Shown: piece after piece, positions 6,542 to 14,835 of the stretch
Layout: every line of letters begins with the position of its first letter
Position numbering within the stretch: the first letter of the stretch is position 1
Assembly (NCBI GenBank): GCA_964462515.1
Contig: CAYWXK010000005.1
Span: 57,382 to 121,381, forward strand
Source of the DNA: CAYWXK01 sp964462515
Lineage (GTDB): Bacteria; Planctomycetota; Phycisphaerae; Sedimentisphaerales; Anaerobacaceae
DNA length: 64,000 nucleotides
Direction: 5' to 3'
Notes under the pieces: generated by a model
Told to the model about the DNA's origin: nothing
Databases searched by the model: none
The model's input: only the letters and a program-made list of their open reading frames with translations
Made by a program: the position numbers and the translations under genes

Positions 6542-8946
6542 TTTATTCTTCCTTCCAGTTGCAGGGACAATTTGGCCACCAAGGATTCCATCGCCGACAG
6601 ACGATTCTTTATATCCTCGTTGACTTTCTTGAGCGATTCATTTTCGTCTTTCAGGTCTTTAACAACGGCCAACAGATACAAACTGACCCTATCGTATTTT
6701 ACTGCCTCAGGCCTTCCTTCATTGTCGTGTATCACCAAATCGTTGAGTTGTTGTTCAACTTCTTCTGCTATTAAACCAATATCGTTCTGTCCTGTTGTCT
6801 TCCACTGAAACCTCACCGGCCTTAACTTCAAGACGTCATCTGCATCTGCATCAAGCTGCTCTATGTTTGTTTTATATCTCTGGCTCGAACTCTGTTTCCA
6901 CAATTTGCCGTTACCGTCTGCAACTACCGTTGTTCCGCTTGAACTACCTATTCCTCTTAGTCTTGCCGTCCCTTGGACATCTAAGCTCTCGGTTGGGTCG
7001 GTTATGTGAATGCCGACCCTGCTGGTTGAAAAATCACCGTATATGAGGGGAGTGCCGCTGGAGTTGGCAATGTATAGCTTGTTAGAACCTGTTTCATTGT
7101 AGCCGGCCTCGTAACCAATAAAGACATTGTAATTGCCTGTGGTGTTGTTGGCGCCTGCCCGGTATCCTGAGAATGTGTTGTTACCGCCTGTTGTGTTCAA
7201 GTTGCCTGCACCGTATCCTGAGAATGTGTTGTCATTGCCTGTGGTGTTGGAGTAGCCTGCCAAGGATCCTGAGAATGTGTTATCATAGCCTGTGGTGTTG
7301 GAGTTGCCTGCACCGTATCCTGAGAATGTGTTGTAATTGCCTGTGGTGTTGTCCTGGCCTGCCTCAGACCCAAAGAAGCTGTTGAAATTTGCTGAGTTAC
7401 TATATCCTGCGTAGTATCCTGAGAACGTGTTATCATTGGTAGTCCCGCTCGTAGCTCCCGCCTCACGTCCTAAGAAGGTGTTCCTGTCGCCATTGTTCCA
7501 GTAGCCTGAGTGAAATCCTGAGAATGTGTTATCATTGCCTGTGGTGTTTTTGTAGCCTGCCTGACATCCTGAGAACACGTTACTAGCGCCTGAGGTGTTG
7601 ACAATGCCTGCCTGATATCCCGTAAATGTATTGCCACTGCCTGTGTTGACTGCTCCGGCCGCCAGACCTACGAGCGTATTTTGCGTGCCCGGAGCCGACA
7701 GGACCGTGCTGCCACCTATCTTATAGACGGAAGCGGCGCTGATGTCGCCACTGACGTCCAATTTGGCGGCAGGGTTTGACGTTCCGATGCCGACGTTACC
7801 ACTATCATATATTGTTCCAGATACAAGCGCTGAACCATTCCACTTTGGGATGTAATTTGTGGTATTGCTGCCAACTTGCGGGTCTGTCTCAGTCTTCAAA
7901 TAACCTGCCAACGCGTGATTTCCCCAGCCATAAGCCGTGTTCCAGTTGGTGATGTTGCCTGCTGTTATCCCTGAAGCGGGAGCACCCGAATAAACAGGGT
8001 CTGTCTCGCTTGTTATGCCTGTATTGTCTACACCATCCGCAAATCCAGCAGGAATGTTGGAAACCTCGCTCCAAGCAACTCCATCTTTCACCGAAGCTAA
8101 AACGGTTGGGTCTGTCTCACTTGTTATGCCAATATCATCACCATCATCTAATCCAGCAGGACGGTTGGAAACCTCGGTCCAGATTATCCCGTCTTTCACC
8201 GAAGCTAAAACGGTTGGGTCTGTCTCAATTGTTATACCAACCTGATCACCATCATCTAATCCAGCAGGACGGTTGGAAACCTCGGTCCAGGTTATCCCAT
8301 CTTTCACCGAAGCTAAAACGGTCGGGTCTATCTCAGTCTTCAAATAACCTGCCAGAGCGTGGTTTCCCCAGTCATAGGCCGTATTCCAGTTAGTTATGTT
8401 GGACCAGGTTATTCCAAACGCGGGAGAGCCGACGTAAACAGGGTCCGTCTCGCTTGTTATTCCAACCTGATCACCATCATCTAATCCGGCGGGACGGTTA
8501 AAAATTTCAATCCAGTCTATTCCAAAACTAATACTATCCGCGGTCTTTGCATAGATCGCATAAGGTGTTGGCGTAACCTCTTGTCGCGGACTTAGAAGCG
8601 TATATACATTCGGGTCATTCAATTCACCTGGCCGAACGCCAATCTTAAGCCAGCGGTCATTGCCGTCGAACACGCTGCCAAAATCCAATAATACTGTGAA
8701 ATAACCATCAATTACATCTACCTCGCCGATATTAATTGTGCTTCCCTTCTGTGCCCCTGCGACGTTGGCATCATAGAGCTTGAACTGAAGGTCATAAAGA
8801 CCATCTGCCGGCTTGTTGGCATCAATCAGCCGGCCTTGATAAGTAAAGCCAGTGCCCATCGGCGCTGCCTGGCCTACTTTCGGCAGACAGACAATCAGGC
8901 CGAAAGCCAGAACCAAAATCAACAAAATTTTCTTTTTTGTTTCCAT
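6538..8946 (-). CDS. exported fibre protein with 17-residue repeats and S74 chaperone domain
   Basis: This is a putative surface fibre of 802 residues. The ATG at 8946 is preferred over a TTG at 9006 because it has AAAGGGAG upstream and gives a clean signal peptide (METKKKILLILVLAFG). Domains in order: the shared head (about 27-140: FTYQGRLIDANKPADG, YDLQFKLYD, VIDGYFTVLLDF, TPTPYAIYA); four or five long repeats with the words SETDPTVLASVKDG and NRPAGLDDGD (about 145-330); about eleven 17-residue repeats of type AGxxNTTGxxNTFSGxx (about 430-630); then a C-terminal S74 intramolecular-chaperone domain with the Ser/Lys motif SQRYKTNI and IGLIAEEVEQ, closing with a coiled coil. In phage tail spikes S74 domains trimerise the fibre and then cut themselves off; trimeric assembly and self-cleavage here are inferred from that. 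It is closely related to the gene at 54982-56937. Confidence 0.82.
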   Translation of the reverse strand: METKKKILLILVLAFGLIVCLPKVGQAAPMGTGFTYQGRLIDANKPADGLYDLQFKLYDANVAGAQKGSTINIGEVDVIDGYFTVLLDFGSVFDGNDRWLKIGVRPGELNDPNVYTLLSPRQEVTPTPYAIYAKTADSISFGIDWIEIFNRPAGLDDGDQVGITSETDPVYVGSPAFGITWSNITNWNTAYDWGNHALAGYLKTEIDPTVLASVKDGITWTEVSNRPAGLDDGDQVGITIETDPTVLASVKDGIIWTEVSNRPAGLDDGDDIGITSETDPTVLASVKDGVAWSEVSNIPAGFADGVDNTGITSETDPVYSGAPASGITAGNITNWNTAYGWGNHALAGYLKTETDPQVGSNTTNYIPKWNGSALVSGTIYDSGNVGIGTSNPAAKLDVSGDISAASVYKIGGSTVLSAPGTQNTLVGLAAGAVNTGSGNTFTGYQAGIVNTSGASNVFSGCQAGYKNTTGNDNTFSGFHSGYWNNGDRNTFLGREAGATSGTTNDNTFSGYYAGYSNSANFNSFFGSEAGQDNTTGNYNTFSGYGAGNSNTTGYDNTFSGSLAGYSNTTGNDNTFSGYGAGNLNTTGGNNTFSGYRAGANNTTGNYNVFIGYEAGYNETGSNKLYIANSSGTPLIYGDFSTSRVGIHITDPTESLDVQGTARLRGIGSSSGTTVVADGNGKLWKQSSSQRYKTNIEQLDADADDVLKLRPVRFQWKTTGQNDIGLIAEEVEQQLNDLVIHDNEGRPEAVKYDRVSLYLLAVVKDLKDENESLKKVNEDIKNRLSAMESLVAKLSLQLEGRIK
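7080..7680 (-). repeat. 51-bp in-frame tandem repeats (11 units)
   Basis: Degenerate 51-base units encode the 17-residue repeat AGxxNTTGxxNTFSGxx of the fibre gene. On the plus strand the recurring word is CCTGAGAATGTGTT. The units stay in frame throughout, which marks them as protein repeats. The paralogue at 54982-56937 has about sixteen units. Confidence 0.8.
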
Positions 8947-8959
8947 TTTTTTCTCCCTT

Positions 8960-9089
8960 TCAAGAACTGTTGATATTTTTACGGTGCGCACTGTGCGCAC
9001 CGTCATTTACCCCTTTTGAATTAACGGAACCTACCTCATAAAATCGCATATCGTCCTCCTTTGCGGCCTTGGCCGCAAAATCAATTATA
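8960..9089 (-). promoter_or_regulatory. structured leader of fibre gene, with possible leader peptide
   Basis: Reading the minus strand, a perfect hairpin TTTGCGGCC/GGCCGCAAA (9060-9079) is followed by AAAGGAGG. Then comes an ATG at 9049 opening a 29-codon frame that ends at 8960, eight bases before the fibre's own ribosome binding site. Near its end is a second perfect hairpin GGTGCGCA-CAG-TGCGCACC. A TATAAT lies at 9084-9089, but the nearest TTGACA (9112-9117) is 22 bases away, so the promoter is less ideal than at the paralogue. The same leader, with paired base changes in the stems, precedes the fibre gene at 54982-56937. Confidence 0.5.
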
Positions 9090-10191
9090 CTGTATCATTC
9101 TACCACGGTAATGTCAAAAGAATTGTCCTATAATTCTTAAATTTTCTGCACTATCACCTCAATAACCCCAAAAAAACGAAATATCATAGTAAAAACAGGG
9201 GGATGGGGATACTGAATGTCGAATATTGAATGTCGAACTTTGAATGTCGAAGTGAGATTCTTCGCGGAGTTTATCCTCGAGCGAAGCGAAGGGCTCAGAA
9301 TGACAGGGGGATTTACGATTCCGCCACACAAACGTCGAGTAAACACAGATTAAATATCAATAACCAGTGTCAATCCGTGTTACCCCGTCCTGAGCTTGTC
9401 GAAGGAATCCGTGTCTAATTTTTTTGGTTGCGGCCAAAGGCCGCACCGGGTCCTCTTTGGCATAATCTTTTTCATATTATGAGATTTTTGTTGAAAAATA
9501 GGCATAATTTGGTATAATACCGATGTGTGCTTGTGTAGTGCACGATAGGCACGCCACAAGGGGCAAGCACGCCCAGACCCGCACGAAACGGAACAGCCTG
9601 TCCTGAGCGGCCTGTGGTGAGCAAACCTGTCTTGAGCGTAGTCGAAAGAGTCGAACCAAGTCGAAGGGCAGTTCCACGTATCAGCACGAATATTTAAGGA
9701 ATTTTACAAAAATGCGACTTAACTTTTTTAATAACAAATACTTATATCTCTGTGTTCTCTGTGAACTCTGTGGCTAAAAAATATACATTTTCCTCTATGG
9801 CTATGAGTAAATTATGCAAAACAAAGCCAATTTGCTGGATACTCAAATGAGCGTAAGTTCTGTTAAAACAAAGCATTATGAAAATAAATGACTTTGCAGC
9901 CGCGGTGAAAAACAAACCCAATCAAAGCCAAACAAACTCGAAGCGAATTTACCCCCTAAGGGGGCGGAGATCCCTACGGGTGAGCTTCTCGGAATCCTCA
10001 AACCGGGGACCAAACAAAACCTATCTTGTCCGCCTCGGGCGGATTCAAACGTGACCTTTCAAAATGGGGCATCACGAGAATTTGTAATGGGAATTGGGAT
10101 GGGAAGGTTTGTTGAGTGATAATAATGATTTCTGTAGTGAATTCGCTGTCCGATTTAACATTTTCAAGTGCCGATAAGGACAAAGAGATTA
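9090..10191. other. 1.1-kb noncoding, repeat-rich stretch
   Basis: I see no credible gene. It holds a patch of short dispersed repeats: TCGAATNTTGAATGTCGAA words at 9213-9245, a TCCTGAGCTTGTCGAAGG element at 9385-9405, a TGCGGCC-AAA-GGCCGCA hairpin at 9429-9445, a second CCTGAGC/GTCGAA mosaic at 9595-9670, an ACTCTGTGGCTAAAAA word near 9766, a CCCCCTAAGGGGG palindrome at 9953-9965 and a TCCGCC/GGCGGA hairpin near 10029-10044. Around 9900-9950 the sequence AAACCCAATCAAAGCCAAAC resembles a low-complexity repeat often seen between planctomycete genes (recalled, not searched). Confidence 0.6.
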
Positions 10192-10617
10192 CTATTTTTT
10201 TTGTTCGAGGAAGGCCTCGAGGATTTCTGCGGCGGCGATGGCATCGAGGCGTTTCTTTTTTTTGCCCCTCGTGAAATCAAAGGGAGCCAATTTGTCCTCA
10301 GCGATGAAGCTGCTAAGGCGCTCATCCTGGAAATGTATGGGAATCTTGACTGTCGTCAGACAAGTATTGAGATGCTCTTTTAATTGCTCGGCGAATTTGA
10401 TAACAAGTTTAGCCTGTGTGCCTTCGGAGTCATCCATATTCAAAGGTAAGCCGATGACAATGGCTTCGACGCCTTCGGCTTTGACGATTTCTGTAATCTT
10501 TTTTACGAATTCTTTTTGGCTTTCGAGGACAGCAAGAGGCGAAACGATGGTTTCAGCGGCGTCACAAATTGCCAGGCCTGTGCGTTTAGTGCCGTAATCT
10601 ATTGCCAAGTATCGCAT
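10192..10617 (-). CDS. ruvX: YqgF/RuvX-type putative Holliday junction resolvase
   Basis: This is a RNase H-fold protein of 141 residues, the normal size for the family, which acts in pre-16S rRNA end processing and has been proposed to resolve Holliday junctions. The first strand carries the catalytic Asp in YLAIDYGTKRTGLA; other family signatures are IVIGLPLNMDDSEG, FQDERLSS and the terminal KKKRLDAIAAAEILEAFL. The ATG at 10617 begins exactly at the conserved MRYLAIDYG; the longer frame to 10689 runs into repeat-derived intergenic sequence. There is no strong ribosome binding site. It is downstream of and co-oriented with the guanylyltransferase gene, from which it is separated by a palindromic repeat. 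Confidence 0.92.
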   Translation of the reverse strand: MRYLAIDYGTKRTGLAICDAAETIVSPLAVLESQKEFVKKITEIVKAEGVEAIVIGLPLNMDDSEGTQAKLVIKFAEQLKEHLNTCLTTVKIPIHFQDERLSSFIAEDKLAPFDFTRGKKKKRLDAIAAAEILEAFLEQKK

Positions 10618-10692
10618 TTTGTTATCTGTAGATGAATTATTTACCAGTTTCTTATAATGTCTATAAAAATGAATTTCTAACTGACTCAAAAC

Positions 10693-10724
<32 letters not shown>

Positions 10725-10752
10725 CGGTATTCTTTATTTTTGTTAGACGATA

Positions 10753-11844
10753 TTAGAGGAATTTTTCGCCGGCGTGCTGTTTTATCAGCTCAAGCAGGTC
10801 CTTCAATTTGTCGGTCTTATCAACAGGACACACCAGTGTTGCATCAGGGCTGTGAGCAACGACTATATTCTCCAGGCCAATTGCGGCAATAAGATGCCCT
10901 TTATCCTCGGTAACTATGATGCTATTTTTGCAGTCAAGCAGCTCACTTGCACCAGCCACAACGATGTTGTGGTCCTTGTCGGAATTGATAATGTCAGCCA
11001 GTGCAGCGAAAGAACCCATATCGAGCCAGCGGCAGTCTAATTTTATTGCATAGATGCCGCTGCTTTTTTTATTCATAACGGCAAAGTCAATACTGATTTG
11101 GGGAAGTTTTGGGAACCACTCCTGAAGTGTTTGCTGTTGAGAGGGACTATCCCAGTCGGCTTTGATTCTGCCAAGAGGTTCGGTGGCTTCAGGAAGGTAT
11201 TCATTTAGATTTGCTAAAATTGTCTTAGCCTTCCAGACAAACATACCGGAATTCCACAGGTATTGGTTACTATCAAGATATTCTTTAGCTGTTTTTTCAT
11301 CTGGTTTTTCTCTAAATACGTTGACAGGACAGATTTTATTTTCGCAGCCGGGATAGGCACGGGCGGCACCGCATTTTATGTAACCAAGGAGAGTGCTGGC
11401 AAAGGTCGGCTTGATGCCGAATGTAATAATATTATCAGGATTATTGTTGACAAAGGTCAGGGCGTCCTTAATGGCCTGCTGCAGCACCTCAGGCGGTTCA
11501 ATTATCTGGTCTGCTGTAACGATGGCGGTGGTTGCATCGGGGTCGGATTTGGTCAGGATGCTTGCGGCCAGGCCAATGGCGCTGGCGGTGTCTCGCACGA
11601 CCGGCTCACCAATGACATTATCAAAAGGCAATTCAGGCAGGTCTTCGCGGACAAGGTCAACGTAGTTAGCGTTTGTGAGGACGATTATGTTTCGTATGTC
11701 AAATATCGGTAAGAGGCGCTCGAGGCAGCGGCGTAAAAGCGTTTCACCATTAAGGAGCTTGAGGATTTGTTTGGGGCGTTTTTTTCGGCTGAGGGGCCAT
11801 AATCTTTTCCCGCTCCCCCCTGCCATTATTACCGCATAGTTCAT
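10753..11844 (-). CDS. manC: mannose-1-phosphate guanylyltransferase
   Basis: This 363-residue nucleotidyltransferase makes GDP-mannose from mannose-1-phosphate and GTP, feeding polysaccharide or glycoprotein synthesis in the cytoplasm. The N-terminal signature is textbook for the family: VIMAGGSGKRLWPLSRKKRPKQ contains the nucleotide loop, followed by further family words (FGIKPTFASTLLGYIKCG, FREKPDEKTA, WNSGMFVWKA, DCRWLDMGS). It is the short, monofunctional form without a phosphomannose isomerase (cupin) domain. The ATG at 11844 begins the conserved MNYAVIMAGG. It lies just downstream of pgi, suggesting a sugar-phosphate operon (fructose-6-phosphate toward mannose). The symbol is by family; specificity for mannose over other hexose-1-phosphates is inferred from sequence words alone. 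Confidence 0.9.
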   Translation of the reverse strand: MNYAVIMAGGSGKRLWPLSRKKRPKQILKLLNGETLLRRCLERLLPIFDIRNIIVLTNANYVDLVREDLPELPFDNVIGEPVVRDTASAIGLAASILTKSDPDATTAIVTADQIIEPPEVLQQAIKDALTFVNNNPDNIITFGIKPTFASTLLGYIKCGAARAYPGCENKICPVNVFREKPDEKTAKEYLDSNQYLWNSGMFVWKAKTILANLNEYLPEATEPLGRIKADWDSPSQQQTLQEWFPKLPQISIDFAVMNKKSSGIYAIKLDCRWLDMGSFAALADIINSDKDHNIVVAGASELLDCKNSIIVTEDKGHLIAAIGLENIVVAHSPDATLVCPVDKTDKLKDLLELIKQHAGEKFL

Positions 11845-11887
11845 TGGCCAAATCCTTTAGTCGTCGAAATCCCTTTTTCAAAAAATA

Positions 11888-13336
11888 TCAGACCATATAA
11901 GCAGTGTCAACTTTGGTTGCAGAACAAATTTTTTTTGCAAAATCTTTATATTTATAATTTACGAGTTTGCAATAGCCGGGTTTTCCCATCAGTGCGAAGG
12001 TAGCCTGTTTGCCAAGCTCAACAGCAGGCTGGTCGTAAGGATTGATATTGAATAGAGCGCCGGTGATAGATGTCGCTACCTCATAAAGATAAATGAATTG
12101 GCCAACGGTATAAGCATCAACCTGGGGAAAGGTAATAGTAAGACAAGGACGATGGCTTTGCACAAGGGCATATTCGGTGGCCATCTTTTCATTATTGAAA
12201 AGAGTTCTCAGGCTTTTACCGGCAAGATAATTAAGTTCTGGAGCGCAGGCAGGAGCCGGGCCAATGCTACGGTTTCTGCCGAAGTTACGAACCTGCAGGA
12301 AGGTGAACAGTTTATCGTTAGGGCCTTCACGATACAATTGTATCTGGCTGTGCTGGTCGGTGGCGCCGAGGGCCTTGATGGGTGTGGGGCCAATGTGGAC
12401 TTCATAACCATCCAAATCGCTTGCTTTGCCGAGACTTTCTGCCCAGAGCTGGCGATACCAATCAGCCAGGTCTTTGAGGTGATAGCTATACGGCATCATC
12501 ACGGAGATTTTTTTGCCGCGATTATAGAAGTGCCAGTTTGTCGCTGCGATGATTGCTGCTGGATTATCATCAAGATTTTTACGCGTAACTCTTCTATCCA
12601 TATCGCGTGCGCCGGCCAGCAGAGAATCGATATCAATTCCACACATAGCGGCGCTGAATAGGCCGACCGCACTGAGGACGCTAAAACGTCCGCCGACACC
12701 GTCGGGCACCTCAAGACTTTTTAGCTTTAATTCTTTGGCAATCTTGTGCAGAGTGCCTTCTTCGGGGTCTGTTGTTGCAATGACTTGGTTTTGCAGACCC
12801 TTGCGGCCAAGCCTATCGAGCAGGAGCTTTTGAATAATTAGAAGCTGGGCCGCTGTTTCTACGGTTTCGCCGGACTTGCTTATGATATTGAAAATGGTCC
12901 TGCCGAGCTTGTTGCCGACCCAATCCAGAAATGAGCCAAACTGGGCTGGGTCAATATTGTCGAAGACAAAGAGGCGAGGGCCGTGCCTTCTTTTATCATC
13001 GAGATTATACATATAAGGATTGAGTGCGGTTTGCAGGGCGATGTTGCCGAGGGCTGAACCGCCGATGCCGAGGACTACAAGATTTTCGCAGCCCTCTTTT
13101 ACTTCATCGACACGGTCTTTGACATCATCGGAAATTTTTGTGTCGAAAGGAAGATTTCTATAAGGGATTTTGTATATGTATTTCTTGCCTTTCTTTTTCT
13201 TTTCGTTTAGCGTGGCAATTATGGGCTTGATTTTTTTTGCAAGGGCTTCGAGCTGGTCTGGCGTGATGCCGTGCTCATCGCCTATAACTTCTGCCATTAC
13301 GTTTTTATAGTAAAGTTTGATTTGCGGTCGTGGCAT
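11888..13336 (-). CDS. pgi: glucose-6-phosphate isomerase
   Basis: This 482-residue enzyme interconverts glucose-6-phosphate and fructose-6-phosphate in glycolysis and gluconeogenesis. Visible motifs are the first SIS domain (VVLGIGGSALGNIALQTA), the phosphate-binding ISKSGETVET, and VPDGVGGRFSVLSAVG, which carries a conserved active-site Arg. Family signatures continue through the C-terminal domain (ATDQHSQIQLYREG, NPYDQPAVELGK), with the catalytic region around QHSQ. It is shorter than the enterobacterial enzyme and resembles the archaeal or Gram-positive length class. The ATG at 13336 has an AAAGGAG at good spacing. The guanylyltransferase gene follows 43 bases downstream on the same strand. 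Confidence 0.95.
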   Translation of the reverse strand: MPRPQIKLYYKNVMAEVIGDEHGITPDQLEALAKKIKPIIATLNEKKKKGKKYIYKIPYRNLPFDTKISDDVKDRVDEVKEGCENLVVLGIGGSALGNIALQTALNPYMYNLDDKRRHGPRLFVFDNIDPAQFGSFLDWVGNKLGRTIFNIISKSGETVETAAQLLIIQKLLLDRLGRKGLQNQVIATTDPEEGTLHKIAKELKLKSLEVPDGVGGRFSVLSAVGLFSAAMCGIDIDSLLAGARDMDRRVTRKNLDDNPAAIIAATNWHFYNRGKKISVMMPYSYHLKDLADWYRQLWAESLGKASDLDGYEVHIGPTPIKALGATDQHSQIQLYREGPNDKLFTFLQVRNFGRNRSIGPAPACAPELNYLAGKSLRTLFNNEKMATEYALVQSHRPCLTITFPQVDAYTVGQFIYLYEVATSITGALFNINPYDQPAVELGKQATFALMGKPGYCKLVNYKYKDFAKKICSATKVDTAYMV

Positions 13337-13362
13337 TCTTGAACTCCTTTAATGTATTCGAA

Positions 13363-14694
13363 TCAACTTAAACGAACCTGTATAGTTTCTTTTTTAGTTT
13401 CGTCAAACAAGAAGGTGCCGGTTAATTGTCGGCCAGCGACATTTGCGATGATTTCGTATTGGCCGAAGAAGCCCTGAAAGTTCACATTGCCTGGCTGTTC
13501 AACAGTTGTTTCGACTTTCGTCCACCATTTGCCTTTAACGAGCTTCAATAATTGTTCGTAGGCAGGTTTGGGGGACATATCGGCCCGAACAAAGCCGGCA
13601 GGGGCCCCCTGCCAGGCGCCCTGGTCGGTGAAGTCCCACCATGTGATAGCCTGAACAGCGGGATGTGAAAAAAGTATGCTATAAAATTCAGTTACCTGTT
13701 TGGCCTGACGCTCCTCCCCTTCCGGTGTAGTTAGCCAGCCCTGCTCCGTGCGTGGGCCGGAGATGAGGGTTGTTTCGGTAAAATGCAGCGGCTTTCCAAA
13801 TTTTGCAAAATACTCGCAGACTTCCCATGTTCGAGCAGCTCCCCAGTAGCCGCCGTGCATATGGGACTGGATGCCGATGACGTCGTAAAGCGGTTTTTTA
13901 TTCTCGTCAACCAGTTGCGAAAGGACTTTTTCTTCAAAAGCGGGGTCGGTTCGATAGTCATTTATGATAAGCGTGGCCTGTGAGCTGCCCTTCCGTGCAG
14001 TGTTAAACGCGCCGCGGACATAGGCTCCGATACCCATTCTTCGGATTGCCTCGCTTAGTTTAGGCGCTCTTTTCAGACATTCCGGCCGGTCGTAATGAGT
14101 GGCTTCATTGACTACATCCCAGATGTCAATGTCACCCTTGAACTGCCGAGCACAATGCTCAATGCGGTCAAACTGGGCCTGCATAGCGGCTTCCGGTTCA
14201 TTCGGCAACCAATCCTGCTCGGCCCAATTCCAGGCGAGGGGATGTCCCTTCGTTGTTACATTGTTGGCCTTGCACCAGCGAACGATTTCATAAGAGCGGG
14301 CATCATCGGGCTTTCCTTTTTCGCGTTCGTAGTTCCACCAGTAAAAAGGCAAAGTCGCGTAATTTAATAGCGCCGCAAAATGCTTCTCGTAATCAGCATT
14401 GTTTTCAGGCGTTCTGCACTGGCCGAGCTTGAAGATATTACATCCGAACAAAAATTTGTGTCGCTTCTGCTGGATTTTAACGGATACTCCGGTGCCGAGC
14501 GGTTTGCCATCCGGGTCGAGGAGAGTTAAGTCGGTTTTACCTTTGCGGTATTTTTCGATGCGGTCATCGAGCTGGCTGAGAATCTCATCAGGAGATTTTG
14601 TTTCGTTGTTTTTTTGCTCTTGCGCATAGAGCAGAGACGGCCGCAGCGCCAATATGGCTGTGCCGGTAGTTTTTAGAAAATCACGGCGATTCAT
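13363..14694 (-). CDS. Tat-exported GH10 endo-beta-1,4-xylanase
   Basis: This is a glycoside hydrolase family 10 protein of 443 residues. It begins with a twin-arginine signal (NRRDFLKTTGTAILAL), so it is probably folded before export. A short N-terminal beta domain (about 50-95) precedes the TIM barrel. The barrel holds the family signatures KGHPLAWNW, the acid/base Glu in WDVVNEATHY (E197) and the nucleophile Glu in LHFTETTL (E307). This family cleaves xylan and related beta-glycans. A further beta-rich tail (about 385-443) may be a small binding domain. Its start is 22 bases from the pgi region in the transcript sense, but a strong terminator lies upstream at 14778-14813, so it is probably transcribed on its own, perhaps together with pgi. 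Confidence 0.9.
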   Translation of the reverse strand: MNRRDFLKTTGTAILALRPSLLYAQEQKNNETKSPDEILSQLDDRIEKYRKGKTDLTLLDPDGKPLGTGVSVKIQQKRHKFLFGCNIFKLGQCRTPENNADYEKHFAALLNYATLPFYWWNYEREKGKPDDARSYEIVRWCKANNVTTKGHPLAWNWAEQDWLPNEPEAAMQAQFDRIEHCARQFKGDIDIWDVVNEATHYDRPECLKRAPKLSEAIRRMGIGAYVRGAFNTARKGSSQATLIINDYRTDPAFEEKVLSQLVDENKKPLYDVIGIQSHMHGGYWGAARTWEVCEYFAKFGKPLHFTETTLISGPRTEQGWLTTPEGEERQAKQVTEFYSILFSHPAVQAITWWDFTDQGAWQGAPAGFVRADMSPKPAYEQLLKLVKGKWWTKVETTVEQPGNVNFQGFFGQYEIIANVAGRQLTGTFLFDETKKETIQVRLS

Positions 14695-14777
14695 CAGGTC
14701 TGCCTTTCATCAAAGTTTTACAGTTATTTATATTGCCGGCATTTTACTGAAATATGTGTATTTACTCAAGATGCAAA

Positions 14778-14813
14778 ATAAAAAAGGCACAACCGAGGCT
14801 TGGCTGTGCCTTT
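14778..14813 (-). terminator. rho-independent terminator after 14836-16287 gene
   Basis: On the minus strand a 9-base stem AAAGGCACA/TGTGCCTTT, with a partly paired inner region, is followed by TTTTTTATTTT. The stem occupies 14783-14813. It begins 22 bases past the stop codon of the upstream gene. Confidence 0.9.
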
Positions 14814-14835
14814 CGGTTTTAGATTGAAAGGCTTT

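Noticed and set aside
7080..7680. Possible CRISPR array (regular repeats)
   Set aside because: Repeats are 51 bases, lie head to tail with no unrelated spacers, and stay in the fibre reading frame. No cas genes are present.
8010..8393. Plus-strand ORF of 127 codons with internal repeats
   Set aside because: It is the antisense of the SETDPTVLASVKDG repeats in the fibre gene; no start context, no recognisable protein features.
9084..9117. TATAAT and TTGACA boxes upstream of the first fibre gene as a standard promoter
   Set aside because: The spacer is 22 bases, too long for sigma70. It is noted as weaker than the equivalent promoter at 57072-57101 and not listed as a separate feature.
9472..9687. 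Two overlapping minus-strand ORFs of 66-71 codons
   Set aside because: They fall in dispersed CCTGAGC/GTCGAA repeats and have no ribosome binding site or recognisable sequence.
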